The notes: a model not told the origin generated them from the letters alone. Shown: positions 7,745 through 17,407, numbered from the stretch's first letter. The stretch is 34,755 bases of DNA from Burkholderiaceae bacterium (GCA_004323695.1 SCRU01000024.1:1-34755), one strand, 5' to 3'. A program made the numbers and translations.

Positions 7745-8620
7745 TTGTCCGACCCGCACCCGTCGCGCTTTCACGAGAAAGAAGACAAGCGCACCTTCCT
7801 GCAAAAGCTGGCTGAATTCATCTCCCCGGCGCCCGATTCCCGAACCGAGCTGATCCAGACCCTGGCCGACGCCGAGGACAACGAGGTCATCGGCGCCGAG
7901 AGCCGGGTCATGCTCGAAGGCGTGATCCGCATGGCCGACATGACGGCGGGCGACGTGATGGTCCCCGCCACGCGCATGGACCTGATGGACATCGACGCGC
8001 CGTTCGATGCGTTGCTGCATGACGTGATCCAGACCGCGCACTCGCGCTTTCCGGTGTTCGAGGGCGAGCGCGAAAACATCATCGGCATCCTGCTCGCGAA
8101 GGACCTGCTGAAATTGCAGCGCGCGCCCGAGCTGAACATCCGCGCGCTGTTGCGCCCCGCCGTGTTCGTGCCCGAGTCCAAGGGGCTGAACGACCTGCTG
8201 CGCGACTTTCGCGGCAACCGCAACCATCTCGCGATCGTGATCGACGAGTTCGGCCGCGTCGCCGGGCTCATCACGATCGAGGACGTGCTCGAGCAGATCG
8301 TGGGCGAGATCGAGGACGAGTTCGACATTCCCGAAGACGAGGGCGACATCTTCGGTCTCGCCGACCACACCTACCGCGTGAGCGGCGACACGCCGATCGA
8401 GCGCGTGAACGAGACCTTCGACGTCACGCTGGCCGGCACCGACCCCGGGGACGAGTTCGACACCATCGGCGGCCTGATCGCGCACGAGATGGGCCACGTG
8501 CCCAAGCGCGGCGAGCGGCACCGGCTGGCCGGCCTGGACTTCGTGGTGCTGCACACCAAGGGCGGCGCGGTGCGCTGGTTCAAGGTGTCGCCGGCCGCGG
8601 GCAATGACCTCGTGGGCTAG
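7745..8620 (+). CDS. corC: CorC/YbeX-type CBS-domain protein (Mg/Co efflux-associated)
   Basis: This 291-residue cytoplasmic protein carries two CBS domains (about residues 70-190; motifs VMVPATRMDLMDID and GLITIEDVLEQIVGEIEDE) followed by a C-terminal CorC/HlyC domain (about 205-285, RVSGDTPIERVNE...FDTIGGLIAH). It is the soluble YbeX/CorC form with no transmembrane DUF21 part. CorC has been linked to magnesium and cobalt efflux and to ribosome/RNA homeostasis; the molecular role is not settled. The first codon is TTG at 7745, since no ATG or GTG lies nearby in frame and homologous sequence starts right there. It is 3 bp ahead of lnt, and corC-lnt is a widely conserved pair. Confidence 0.92.
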   Translation: MSDPHPSRFHEKEDKRTFLQKLAEFISPAPDSRTELIQTLADAEDNEVIGAESRVMLEGVIRMADMTAGDVMVPATRMDLMDIDAPFDALLHDVIQTAHSRFPVFEGERENIIGILLAKDLLKLQRAPELNIRALLRPAVFVPESKGLNDLLRDFRGNRNHLAIVIDEFGRVAGLITIEDVLEQIVGEIEDEFDIPEDEGDIFGLADHTYRVSGDTPIERVNETFDVTLAGTDPGDEFDTIGGLIAHEMGHVPKRGERHRLAGLDFVVLHTKGGAVRWFKVSPAAGNDLVG

Positions 8621-8623
8621 CGC

Positions 8624-10231
8624 GTGAGCGGGCGTCTCCGGGCCGCGGCCCTGCGCCCACGAACGCCCTTTGCAAGCTCTCTGGCGCTGGCAGTGCTGGC
8701 CGGCGCGGCGCAGGCCGCGAGCCTGGCCTGGCCGTTCCCGTTCGGGCTGGTGCCGGGCGCGCCGGTCTGGTGGCTGCAACTGCTGTCGCTGGGCCTGCTG
8801 GCCTGGCAACTGGAGGGCTGCCGCGCCGGCCACCAGTGGCGCCGCGCCGCTTGTCTGGGCTGGCTGTTCGCGCTGACCTGGCTCGCCGGCACCTTCTGGT
8901 GGCTGTTCATTTCCATGCACACCTATGGCGGCCTGCCGGCCGTGCTGGCCGCGCTCGCGGTGGCGGCGCTGGCCGGCGCACTGGCCCTGTACTACGCCGC
9001 GGCCTGCGCGGCCTTCGTGGCGCTGGCCCCCGCCAGCGTGGCATGGTCCGCTACGGTTTTTGCATCGACCTGGCTGCTCGCCGAGCTGGCGCGCGGGGTC
9101 TGGTTCACCGGCTTTCCCTGGGGCGCGGGCGGCTATGCGCAGGTCGACGCGCTGGCGATCTTCGCGAACACCGTCGGTGTCTATGGGGTCGGCTGGATCG
9201 CCGCGTGGCTGGCCTGCCTGGGGGCGAGCTGGCAGCGCGAGCCGCTGGTGCGGCGCCGCTGGTCGCTGGTGTGGATCGTGATCCCCGCCGCGCTGCTGAT
9301 CGGGCTGGCGCGGCATGGGTGGAGCCGCCCCGCCGGCCAGTTGGGCGTGACGCTGCTGCAGGGAGATATCCCGCAGGAAGAGAAATTCGAGCCCGGCACC
9401 GGCATCGCGACCGCGCTGCAATGGTATGGCGAGCAGTTGCAGGAGGCGCATACGGCGCTGGTGGTGGCGCCCGAGACCGCCATTCCGTTGCTGCCGCAGC
9501 AGCTGCCTCCGGGCTACTGGGCCGGTTTGCGGCAGCGTTTTGCGAAGCCCGGCCCGAGCGGGCCGCAGGCGGCGCTGATCGGGATTCCGCTGGGCAATGC
9601 CAGCGAGGGCTATACCAACTCGGCGGTCGGGCTGGCGCCGGGCCAGGCGACGCCGTACCGGTACGACAAGCACCACCTGGTGCCGTTTGGCGAGTTCATT
9701 CCGCCGATGTTTCGCTGGTTCACCAACCTGATGAACATCCCGCTCGGTGACTTCAACCGCGGCGCGCTGGGCCAGCCCTCGTTCGACGTGGACGGGCAGC
9801 GGCTCGCGCCGAACATTTGCTACGAAGACCTGTTCGGCGAGGAACTGGGCGCGCGCTTTGCCGACGCGGCGACGGCGCCCACCATCTTCGTCAACCTGAG
9901 CAACATCGGCTGGTTCGGCAACACCGTGGCGATCGACCAGCATCTGGAAATCTCGCGCATGCGCGCGCTCGAATTCGAGCGGCCCATGATCCGCGCCACG
10001 AACACCGGCGCCACCGTCATCATCGACTGGCGTGGCCGTGTGTTGCGCGCGCTGCCGCGCTACACGCGCGGCCTGCTGATTGGCGAGGTGCAGGGGCGCA
10101 ATGGCATCACGCCCTACGCCTGGTGGGTGTCGCGCTTCGGGCTGTGGCCGCTGTGGGGACTGGCGTTGCTGGCCGTCGCCGTCGCGGCATGGCAGCGCCG
10201 GCGCGTCGGCGGCGCCCCCGAAGGCCCGTAA
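8624..10231 (+). CDS. lnt: apolipoprotein N-acyltransferase
   Basis: The 535-residue inner-membrane enzyme adds the third acyl chain to the N-terminal cysteine of lipoproteins. About six hydrophobic segments fill the first 230 residues and a final one lies near residues 505-525. Between them is a periplasmic nitrilase-like domain with the full catalytic triad: Glu284 in [10 protein letters not shown], Lys349 in [12 protein letters not shown] and Cys399 in NICYEDLFG. Translation starts at the GTG at 8624, three bases after the corC stop. Its TAA stop is part of TAAAAT, a candidate -10 box for glyQ. Confidence 0.95.
   Translation: MSGRLRAAALRPRTPFASSLALAVLAGAAQAASLAWPFPFGLVPGAPVWWLQLLSLGLLAWQLEGCRAGHQWRRAACLGWLFALTWLAGTFWWLFISMHTYGGLPAVLAALAVAALAGALALYYAAACAAFVALAPASVAWSATVFASTWLLAELARGVWFTGFPWGAGGYAQVDALAIFANTVGVYGVGWIAAWLACLGASWQREPLVRRRWSLVWIVIPAALLIGLARHGWSRPAGQLGVTLLQGDIPQEEKFEPGTGIATALQWYGEQLQEAHTALVVAPETAIPLLPQQLPPGYWAGLRQRFAKPGPSGPQAALIGIPLGNASEGYTNSAVGLAPGQATPYRYDKHHLVPFGEFIPPMFRWFTNLMNIPLGDFNRGALGQPSFDVDGQRLAPNICYEDLFGEELGARFADAATAPTIFVNLSNIGWFGNTVAIDQHLEISRMRALEFERPMIRATNTGATVIIDWRGRVLRALPRYTRGLLIGEVQGRNGITPYAWWVSRFGLWPLWGLALLAVAVAAWQRRRVGGAPEGP
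9050..9066 (+). repeat. GCTAYN element in lnt (weak match)
   Basis: GCTACGGTTTTTGCATC within lnt is an AT-rich 17-mer that begins on codon position 1 (Ala-Thr-Val-Phe-Ala), as do the copies in glyQ, ygjP, the thiolase and the acyl-CoA dehydrogenase. It lacks the terminal GC of the others, so membership is uncertain. Confidence 0.25.
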
Positions 10232-10234
10232 AAT
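10229..10234 (+). promoter_or_regulatory. candidate -10 box for glyQS
   Basis: TAAAAT overlaps the TAA stop of lnt, 68 bp before the glyQ start. No convincing -35 box is visible 17 bp upstream. The call rests on match to the -10 consensus and position only. Confidence 0.35.
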
Positions 10235-10302
10235 CAGGACTCGGGCGGGCTCGGCCCACCCATCACCGCGTGCGCCGAATCTGTCGGCGCGATCCAGAAC
10301 CT

Positions 10303-11223
<921 letters not shown>

Positions 11224-11225
11224 CC

Positions 11226-13358
11226 ATGACGGAGCAAAACCTTCTGGTTGAAGTGTTCGTGGAAGAGTTGCCGCCCAAGGCGTTGAAAAAGCTGGGTGAT
11301 GCCTTTGCCCATGAGCTCTTCAACGTGATCGAAAAACACCAGCTCGTTCAGCGCGCCGAAGTTGGCAATATGAAATCGTTTGCCAGTCCAAGGCGGCTGG
11401 CTGTTTTGATCCCGAATGTGTTGCCGCAAGCTGCTGACAGGGAAGAGTCTCAGAAATTGATGCCTGTAGCTGTCGGTCTGGACAAGGCCGGCAAGCCTAC
11501 GCCGGCGCTCCTGAAGAAGCTGCAGGGGTTGGGTGCAGACGCCTCGGCTGTGGCTGGCCTGAGGCGTGTGATTGACGGCAAAGCAGACGCACTGTTCTAT
11601 GACAGTACGCTCAAGGGTGCCACGTTGGCAGAAGGTTTGCAGAGTGCGGTGAATGAATCTCTGACCAGACTGCCCATCCCCAAGGTCATGAGCTACCAGC
11701 TCGAGACCAATTGCGAGCTGCCAGGCTGGAGCAGCGTGAGCTTTGTGCGTCCGGCGCACGGCTTGGTCGCGCTGCACGGCGCCGACGTGGTGCCGGTGCG
11801 CGCGCTGGGTCTGACGGCCGCGCGCGAGACGCACGGCCATCGCTTCGAGGCCAGGGACGATCCGGTCGTGCTCCGCGACGCCGACAGCTATGCGCAGCAG
11901 CTGCTGGACGAAGGCGCGGTGATCGCGAGCTTCGACGCGCGCCGCGCGGAGATAGCGCGTCAGCTCGCCGCGGCCGCAGCCAAAGTGGGCGGCGGCGTGA
12001 AGCCCATCGACGACGAGGCACTGCTCGACGAGGTGACCGCGCTGGTCGAACGGCCCAACGTGCTGGTCTGCGCGTTCGAGGAGGAGTTCCTCCAAGTGCC
12101 GCAGGAATGCCTGATCCTCACGATGAAGGCGAACCAGAAATACTTCCCGCTGCTGGACGCGGCGGGCAAATTGACGAATAAATTCCTGGTTGTCAGCAAC
12201 ATCACGCCCGGTGACGCCAGCGCCGTGATCCAGGGCAACGAGCGCGTGGTGCGCCCGCGGCTGGCCGACGCCAAATTCTTCTACGACCAGGACCGCAAGA
12301 GGACGCTGGCCTCGCGCGTGCCGGGGCTGGACAAGGTGGTCTATCACAACAAGCTCGGCACACAGGGTGAGCGGGTGGAGCGGGTGCGCGCCATCGCGCG
12401 TGCCATTGCCGGGCAACTCGGCGACGCGACGCTGGTGGCGCAGGCCGACGAGGCCGCGCAACTGGCCAAGACCGACCTGCTGACCGACATGGTCGGCGAG
12501 TTTCCGGAGCTGCAAGGCACGATGGGCCGGTACTACGCGCTGCACGATGGCGTGAGTGCGGACGTGGCCGATGCGATCGAGGATCACTATCGACCGCGCT
12601 TCGCCGGCGACGCGCTGCCGCGTGGCGAGGTCGGCGTGGTGGTCGCGCTGGCGGACAAGCTGGAGACCCTGGTCGGCATGTTCGGCATCGGCAACCTGCC
12701 GACCGGCGAGAAGGACCCGTTTGCGCTGCGCCGGCATGCGCTGGGCGTGCTCCGCATACTCATCGCCCGCCGCTTGTCGCTGAATTTACCCGGCATCGTG
12801 GAGGCTGCGGCCCGGACCTTCGGTGCGCTGCTGCCCGACGCCAAGGCTAGCAACGAACAATTGCTGGCATTCATCTACGAGCGCGTTTCCGGTCTTCTGC
12901 ACGATCAGGGCTACAGCGCGCAAGAGGCCGAGGCCGTGATTGCCGCGCGTCCGCCCTGGGGCGCCATAGTGCACTGTCTGAACGCCGTGCGCGCCTTCGC
13001 CGCGCTGCCCGAGGCGCAGGCCCTCGCGGCCGCGAACAAGCGCATCGCCAACATCCTCAAAAAAGCGCCCGATGTGGATCCGCATGTCAGCGAACTGCTG
13101 CTGAAGGCGCCCGCCGAGGTGGCGCTGTTCGCAGCCATGAACCAGGTCGTGCCGCACGCCAGCGCGCAGTTCGACGCGGGCGACTACACCGCTTCGCTCA
13201 AGACGCTGGCGGCGCTGCGCGCGCCCGTCGATGCCTTCTTCGAGGGTGTGATGGTGAATGCTGACGAGCTCGACTTGCGGCTGAACCGGCTCAGCCTGCT
13301 GCGGCGCCTGCACGACGCCATGAACCGCGTGGCCGACCTCTCCAGGCTCGCGACCTGA
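11226..13358 (+). CDS. glyS: glycyl-tRNA synthetase beta subunit
   Basis: The 710-residue beta subunit completes the tetrameric glycyl-tRNA synthetase and provides tRNA recognition. It opens with NLLVEVFVEELPPKALKKL and contains the typical segments TEGL-like AEGLQ, PKVMSYQ, FVRPAHGLVALHG, HRFEARDDP, MKANQKYFPLLD and ITPGDASAVIQGNERVVRPRLADAKFFYDQD. The C-terminal part carries the anticodon-binding-like helices. The ATG at 11226 follows the glyQ stop by 2 bp; translation is probably coupled. Oddly, the first 160 or so codons are much less GC-rich than the rest: by hand count 56% over 11281-11700 against 73% over 11761-11940. This suggests that a segment was replaced by recombination with a different donor. 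The reading frame is intact across the boundary. Confidence 0.97.
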   Translation: MTEQNLLVEVFVEELPPKALKKLGDAFAHELFNVIEKHQLVQRAEVGNMKSFASPRRLAVLIPNVLPQAADREESQKLMPVAVGLDKAGKPTPALLKKLQGLGADASAVAGLRRVIDGKADALFYDSTLKGATLAEGLQSAVNESLTRLPIPKVMSYQLETNCELPGWSSVSFVRPAHGLVALHGADVVPVRALGLTAARETHGHRFEARDDPVVLRDADSYAQQLLDEGAVIASFDARRAEIARQLAAAAAKVGGGVKPIDDEALLDEVTALVERPNVLVCAFEEEFLQVPQECLILTMKANQKYFPLLDAAGKLTNKFLVVSNITPGDASAVIQGNERVVRPRLADAKFFYDQDRKRTLASRVPGLDKVVYHNKLGTQGERVERVRAIARAIAGQLGDATLVAQADEAAQLAKTDLLTDMVGEFPELQGTMGRYYALHDGVSADVADAIEDHYRPRFAGDALPRGEVGVVVALADKLETLVGMFGIGNLPTGEKDPFALRRHALGVLRILIARRLSLNLPGIVEAAARTFGALLPDAKASNEQLLAFIYERVSGLLHDQGYSAQEAEAVIAARPPWGAIVHCLNAVRAFAALPEAQALAAANKRIANILKKAPDVDPHVSELLLKAPAEVALFAAMNQVVPHASAQFDAGDYTASLKTLAALRAPVDAFFEGVMVNADELDLRLNRLSLLRRLHDAMNRVADLSRLAT

Positions 13359-13372
13359 CGCCCGGAACCCGC

Positions 13373-13972
13373 ATGAAGCTGATCATTCTCGACCGCGACG
13401 GCACCATCAACTGGGACAGCGAGGATTTCGTCAAGACCGCCGACGAATGGATTCCCATGCCCGGCGCGCTGGACGCGATTGCGCGCCTGAATCACGCGGG
13501 CTGGCGCGTGGTGCTGGCGGCGAACCAGCCGGGTCTCGGGCGCGGGCTGTTCGAGATGGCCGCGCTGAACCAGATCCACGCGAAGATGCACAAGCTGCTG
13601 GCAGCCGCGGGCGGGCGCATCGACGCGGTGTTCTACTGCCCGCACGCGCCGCATGAGGGCTGCGACTGCCGCAAGCCCCGCCCGGGCCTGTTCCACCAGA
13701 TTGCCGAGCGCTACGGCGTCGAGCTCAAGAACGTGCCGACCGCGGGCGACGGCCTGCGTGACATCCAGGCCGGCGTGGCCGCGGGCTGCGTGGCCCATTT
13801 GCTGCTGACCGGCCAGGGCGCCCAGTTCCGCGACCGGCTCGCCAGCGGCGAGCCGCTGCCCGAGGCGTTTCCCGCGGGCACGCCGGTGCACGAGGACCTG
13901 GCGGCCTTTGCCTCGTTCATCATCGAGCGCGAAGACAGCGCGCAGCGCGTGCGCGCCACCGAGACGGCCTGA
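13373..13972 (+). CDS. gmhB: D-glycero-beta-D-manno-heptose 1,7-bisphosphate 7-phosphatase
   Basis: The 199-residue HAD-superfamily phosphatase removes the C7 phosphate from heptose bisphosphate on the way to ADP-heptose for the lipopolysaccharide core. The nucleophile motif is ILDRDGTIN (Asp7 and Asp9). The GmhB zinc loop is YCPHAPHEGCDCRKPRPG, with Cys89, His91, Cys97 and Cys99, followed by Lys101. The last HAD motif is AGDGLRDIQAG (Asp126, Asp130). The C-terminal 40 residues extend beyond the usual core. It lies 14 bp after glyS, and its TGA overlaps the plsC ATG, so it is cotranscribed with the lipid-assembly genes that follow. Confidence 0.93.
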   Translation: MKLIILDRDGTINWDSEDFVKTADEWIPMPGALDAIARLNHAGWRVVLAANQPGLGRGLFEMAALNQIHAKMHKLLAAAGGRIDAVFYCPHAPHEGCDCRKPRPGLFHQIAERYGVELKNVPTAGDGLRDIQAGVAAGCVAHLLLTGQGAQFRDRLASGEPLPEAFPAGTPVHEDLAAFASFIIEREDSAQRVRATETA

Positions 13973-14745
13973 TGCGCGAGCGGCGTTCCGGCCCCCTGGC
14001 CCTGATCCGGTCCACCCTGCACCTGCTGTGGATGGCGCTCACTGTGATCCCGTGGGCCACCTTCGCCATCATCGCCTCGCTGTTCGTGAGCAGTACCCGC
14101 ATGTACTGGATGTGTGCGGGCTGGCTCAAACTGGCGGTGAACAGCGGCACCGCGATCCTGGGCATCCAGAATCGCATCACCGGCTGGGAGAACCTGCCGC
14201 AGGGCGAGCGAGAAGCGGCGGTGCTGCTGGTCAAGCACCAGTCGGCCTGGGAGACACTGGTGATGCCGGCGATCATGCCGCACCCGCTGGCCTACGTGTT
14301 CAAGCGCGAACTGCTGTATGTGCCGTTCTTCGGCTGGGCGATGGCGCGCATGGACATGATCCATATCGACCGCAGCGAGGGCACGCGCGCGTTTCACACG
14401 GTGGTGAAGCAGGGCAAGCGGCTCATGCAGCAGGGCACCTGGGTCATCATGTTCCCCGAGGGGACGCGCATCCCGCGCGGCGAGGCGGGCAACTACAAGT
14501 CGGGCGGCACCCGGCTCGCGATCAAGTGCGGCGTGCCGGTGATTCCGATTGCCGTGACCTCCGCCAAATGCTGGCCGCGCAAGGCCTTCATCAAGACGCC
14601 GGGCATCGTGGATATTTCCATCGGCAAGGCCATCCCCAGCCTGGGCCGCAAGCCCGATGAGCTGATGCGCGAGGTGCAGGACTGGATCGAGGCCGAGATG
14701 CGCCGGCTCGACCCCGAGGCGTACACCGGCGCGCCGCCGCGATGA
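13972..14745 (+). CDS. plsC: 1-acyl-sn-glycerol-3-phosphate acyltransferase
   Basis: The 257-residue membrane-bound enzyme acylates lysophosphatidic acid to phosphatidic acid in phospholipid synthesis. Two hydrophobic segments occupy about residues 10-65. The acyltransferase blocks follow: VKHQSAWETL (His89), RMDMIHIDRSEG, IMFPEGTRIPRGE (161-166) and a GVPVIPIAV strand. The catalytic block reads H-x4-E (His89, Glu94) where the textbook motif is H-x4-D. I believe this variant is common in Burkholderiales relatives, but I could not check it. The start overlaps the gmhB stop (TGATG) and the end overlaps the next start (ATGATG), indicating coupled translation. Confidence 0.92.
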   Translation: MRERRSGPLALIRSTLHLLWMALTVIPWATFAIIASLFVSSTRMYWMCAGWLKLAVNSGTAILGIQNRITGWENLPQGEREAAVLLVKHQSAWETLVMPAIMPHPLAYVFKRELLYVPFFGWAMARMDMIHIDRSEGTRAFHTVVKQGKRLMQQGTWVIMFPEGTRIPRGEAGNYKSGGTRLAIKCGVPVIPIAVTSAKCWPRKAFIKTPGIVDISIGKAIPSLGRKPDELMREVQDWIEAEMRRLDPEAYTGAPPR

Positions 14746-15680
14746 TGCGCCAACTGCTCCAGTTCACGCTGGATCTATTCGATCCGGCCCCGTCCGAGGC
14801 GCCAGATTCTGCATCAAAAGGGGTGTTTGCCCTTGCTGGATCATCTCAATCAGCTATTGAATTGATGGCGCCCGTGGCCCCCGCGGAAGCGATCCGGAAA
14901 GCCGTCCCGCCGCCCGCACCCGTCATGTTCCGGCATCCGCGCGCGAACCGCGAGGCGCGCTTGTCGGGCGCCCTGGTGGCCTACGAGTTCCGGCGCGGCA
15001 AGCGCCGCAGCATTGGTTTTTCAGTGGGGCCGGAAGGTCTGGTGGTGAGTGCGCCCCGCTGGGTGCCGCTCGCCGAGGTGGACGCCGCGCTCTTCGAAAA
15101 ATCCGCCTGGGTGCTGCAGAAACTGGAGCAGGCGCGCCAGCATCAGCAGCGGCTCGAAGCCAGCCGGATCGAATGGCGGGACGGCGCCGTGCTGCCGTTT
15201 CTGGGCGGCAGCGTCGTGGTCGCGCTCGATCCGCGCCACGCATTCCGGGGCGCGGGCGCGGTGCTGCACGCCGACGCCGGCAACGGCGCGGCCAGCCTGC
15301 ACGTTGGGCTGGCGTCCGGCGCCACGCCGGCGCAGATTCGCGACGCCGTGCAGGCCTGGCTGATGCGCCAGGCCCGGCGTCTGTTTACCGAGCGACTGAA
15401 CCACTTCGCGCCTCGCCTGGGTGTGCAGTGGCGCCGCCTGGGCCTGAGCAGCGCGGGCACACGTTGGGGCAGCGCCAGCGCGGACGGCTCGATCCGGCTG
15501 AACTGGCGGCTCGTGCATTTTCGCCTGCCCGTGATCGATTACGTGGTGGCGCACGAACTGAGCCACCTGCGCGTGATGAACCACAGCCCGCTGTTCTGGG
15601 ACACGGTGCGCACGGTGGTGCCCGACTATGCCGAGCTGCGTGGGCAACTGAAAGATGAAGCGCTGCCGCGCTGGGATTGA
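14742..15680 (+). CDS. YgjP/SprT-like zinc metallopeptidase (DUF45 family)
   Basis: The 312-residue protein ends in a metallopeptidase-type core: the zinc motif is HELSHLRVMNHSPLFWDTV, with His271, Glu272, His275 and the third ligand His281. It is preceded by RWGSASADGSIRLNWRLVHF, which is typical of YgjP/DUF45 proteins. The first 65 residues are a variable, Pro/Ala-rich extension. The substrate is unknown; relatives are grouped with SprT-like proteases. Two overlapping ATGs (14742 and 14745) overlap the plsC stop, and either could be used. It closes the glyQS-gmhB-plsC run and is followed by a palindromic repeat. An AT-rich tract in the N-terminal extension (about 14805-14870) includes a 17-bp GCTAYT element. 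Confidence 0.88.
   Translation: MMRQLLQFTLDLFDPAPSEAPDSASKGVFALAGSSQSAIELMAPVAPAEAIRKAVPPPAPVMFRHPRANREARLSGALVAYEFRRGKRRSIGFSVGPEGLVVSAPRWVPLAEVDAALFEKSAWVLQKLEQARQHQQRLEASRIEWRDGAVLPFLGGSVVVALDPRHAFRGAGAVLHADAGNGAASLHVGLASGATPAQIRDAVQAWLMRQARRLFTERLNHFAPRLGVQWRRLGLSSAGTRWGSASADGSIRLNWRLVHFRLPVIDYVVAHELSHLRVMNHSPLFWDTVRTVVPDYAELRGQLKDEALPRWD
14853..14869 (+). repeat. 17-bp GCTAYT element in the ygjP-like gene
   Basis: GCTATTGAATTGATGGC starts on codon position 1 (Ala-Ile-Glu-Leu-Met-Ala) in the variable N-terminal part of the metallopeptidase gene, within a locally AT-rich stretch. Confidence 0.45.
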
Positions 15681-15699
15681 TGGCGCCCCCACGAGCATC

Positions 15700-15787
15700 G
15701 TCATTCCCGCGAAGGCGGGAATCCACGGTTGCTGAGACAAGGATCTCGGGCAGGCGGGCCTGGATTCCCGGTCAAGCCGGGAATGAC
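15700..15787. repeat. MITE-like element of two inverted palindromes
   Basis: Two hairpin units face each other. The left unit (15700-15725) has stem CATTCCCGC/GCGGGAATC-type arms around GAAG. The right unit (15761-15787) has ATTCCCGG and CCGGGAAT around TCAAG. The right unit is the reverse complement of the left at its outer ends, GTCATTCCCG and CGGGAATGAC. The 35 bp between the units contain no gene. Similar GTCATTCCCG units are widespread non-coding repeats in proteobacteria. The element fills the gap between two convergent genes and may also terminate transcription. Confidence 0.85.
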
Positions 15788-15816
15788 AGACGGGGCGCCG
15801 CTGCTGCGGCCGCCGC

Positions 15817-16884
15817 TCAGACGGCGCTGAAGCGGTAAATCCCGTCGCCGCCCAGCGCACGGCGCAGCTGGCCGCCATACCACAGCGCATGCAGATGCGC
15901 GACCGCTTCGCCCATCGCGAAGGTCGTCTGGTGCAGGTCAAGCGGGCGCTTGAACATGATCGGCAGGATGTCGGCGGCATGACAGGGTTTGTTCTGGCAC
16001 GCCTCCATCACTTCCGCGAGCCGGTCGCGGTGGTGATCGTGTAACTGCTCGATGCGTTTGTGCAGGCCCTTGAACGGTTTGCCGTGCGAGGGCAGCGTCA
16101 GCGTGTCCACGTCCAGCGCCTTGAACTTGTCGATGGACGCGAGGAATTGCGTGAGCGCATTGCTCTCGGGCTCGACGTCGTACACGCTCACGTTGGTCGA
16201 GATGCGCGGCAGCATCATGTCGCCGCCGATCAGGACATTCAGCTCCGCGCAGTGCAGCGCGATGTGCTCGGGCGCGTGGCCGTAGCCGCTGATGCAGGTC
16301 CAGGCATGCCCGCCGATGCGCACCGTGTAGCCGTCCATGAGACGGTGGAAACTGCGTGGCACGTCGGGCACCAGGCTGGGGTAGTAGTTGGTGCGCGCGC
16401 GGATTTTTTCGAGCGAGACGGGGTCGGTGAGACCGTGCGAGGCAAAGTAGCGGGCGGCGCTCTCGCCGCCGAACCCGGTGGTGCTCTGGGTGCTCAGGCG
16501 CGCCACGTTGTAGTCGGTGGCGCTGATCCACAGCGGCGCCTGCCAGCGCTCGCACAGCCAGTACGCCAGCCCGATATGGTCTGGGTGCATGTGGGTCACG
16601 ATCACGCGCAGGATCGGCAGGCCCTCCAGCTGGGTCGCGAAAATGGTTTCCCACTGGGCCTTCGATTCGTCCCGGCTGATGCAGCAGTCCACGATGCTCC
16701 AGCCCTGCACCGGACCGTTCGGACCGTCCATCTCATCGCGCAGCAGCCACAGGTTGATGTGGTTCAGCGCGAACGGCAGGCTCATGCGGATCCAGCGGAT
16801 GCCCGGCGCCACTTCGATCGTGGTGCCGGGCTCGGGCAGGGCATCGCCCAGCGGATAGTGGAGCTGTTGTTCGAGGAGATTCAT
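15817..16884 (-). CDS. metallo-beta-lactamase-fold hydrolase
   Basis: The 355-residue protein has the MBL zinc motif VTHMHPDHIGLAYWL (His98, His100, Asp102, His103). Further metal ligands are the His in GYGHAPEHIALH and the Asp in LIGGDMMLP, and there is a late histidine in LPSHGKPF. A C-terminal winged-helix-like tail follows (MFKRPLDLHQTTFAMGEAVAHLHAL), as in the LACTB2/hydroxyacyl-glutathione hydrolase-like branch. The substrate is not known; given the neighbours, a thioester or lactone linked to acyl-CoA metabolism is a reasonable guess. It is transcribed away from the LiuR-like regulator, and a regulator-type palindrome lies only 18 bp before its ATG, so it is probably part of that regulon. 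Confidence 0.88.
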   Translation of the reverse strand: MNLLEQQLHYPLGDALPEPGTTIEVAPGIRWIRMSLPFALNHINLWLLRDEMDGPNGPVQGWSIVDCCISRDESKAQWETIFATQLEGLPILRVIVTHMHPDHIGLAYWLCERWQAPLWISATDYNVARLSTQSTTGFGGESAARYFASHGLTDPVSLEKIRARTNYYPSLVPDVPRSFHRLMDGYTVRIGGHAWTCISGYGHAPEHIALHCAELNVLIGGDMMLPRISTNVSVYDVEPESNALTQFLASIDKFKALDVDTLTLPSHGKPFKGLHKRIEQLHDHHRDRLAEVMEACQNKPCHAADILPIMFKRPLDLHQTTFAMGEAVAHLHALWYGGQLRRALGGDGIYRFSAV

Positions 16885-16901
16885 GCGGGTGGGCCCGGGT
16901 G

Positions 16902-16923
16902 TTGACGTTTACGTAAACGTAAG
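16902..16923. promoter_or_regulatory. LiuR-type operator 1 (hydrolase/liuR intergenic)
   Basis: The perfect 16-bp palindrome ACGTTTACGTAAACGT spans 16905-16920, preceded by TTG and followed by AAG. It lies 18 bp upstream of the hydrolase start and 80 bp upstream of liuR. On the plus strand TTGACG (16902-16907) and TGTAAT (16925-16930) are 17 bp apart, a possible liuR promoter with the palindrome as spacer. That arrangement is typical for MerR-family control, although their spacers are often 19 bp. Confidence 0.8.
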
Positions 16924-17002
16924 ATGTAATCGCGCATTGTAGGGACTCCACCCGTCCCGCGTTGTCACCTCGGTACGTCCCCTGTTTCATTCACTCTCTG
17001 CC

Positions 17003-17401
17003 ATGGCTCCCACCTACACGATCAGCGACCTTGCCAAGGAGTTCGACCTGACGACCCGCGCCATCCGCTTTTATGAGGACATGCAGCTGCTGCAGCCCGC
17101 GCGCGAGGGCCCGGGCGGGCGCATGCGCGTGTACAGCGCGCGCGACCGGACACGGCTCAAGCTGACATTGCGGGCCAAACGGCTCGGGCTGAGCCTGACG
17201 GAAGCGCGGGAGATCATCGACAGCTACGACAGTCCGCGCGACACGGCACCGCAACTGAAGAAATTCCTGGCCGTGCTGGCCCGGCACCGCGAGCAGCTGG
17301 AGCAGCAGATGGCCGAGCTGCAGGCGAACCTGGAAGAGGTCAGGACGCACGAGAAAGAGGCGCGCGCGCTGCTGGCGAAAACGGCCGGCGCCGGAAAATG
17401 A
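17003..17401 (+). CDS. liuR: MerR-family regulator of leucine/acyl-CoA degradation (LiuR-like)
   Basis: The 132-residue protein begins with a MerR winged helix: YTISDLAKEFDLTTRAIRFYEDMQLLQPAREGPGGRMRVYSARDRTRLKLTLRAKRLGLSLTEAREII covers helix-turn-helix and wing. A long dimerisation helix (about 85-125) follows, rich in Glu and Leu. It lacks the cysteines of metal-sensing MerR proteins. LiuR proteins of proteobacteria control leucine and isovalerate degradation genes, and the isovaleryl-CoA dehydrogenase gene two places downstream supports this assignment. Three copies of one palindrome in the window (16902, 17408, 21985) are its likely binding sites. The effector is unknown here and may be an acyl-CoA. 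Confidence 0.9.
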   Translation: MAPTYTISDLAKEFDLTTRAIRFYEDMQLLQPAREGPGGRMRVYSARDRTRLKLTLRAKRLGLSLTEAREIIDSYDSPRDTAPQLKKFLAVLARHREQLEQQMAELQANLEEVRTHEKEARALLAKTAGAGK

Positions 17402-17407
17402 CCCATA

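Noticed and set aside
7709-9943. Very long minus-strand open frame (744 codons) opposite corC and lnt
   Set aside because: Low-complexity His/Arg/Gln/Ala-rich translation, antisense to two clear genes; a typical high-GC shadow.
13972-14745. H-x4-E instead of H-x4-D in PlsC as evidence of an inactive enzyme
   Set aside because: All other blocks are intact and Glu can replace Asp in the charge relay; I treat it as a lineage variant.
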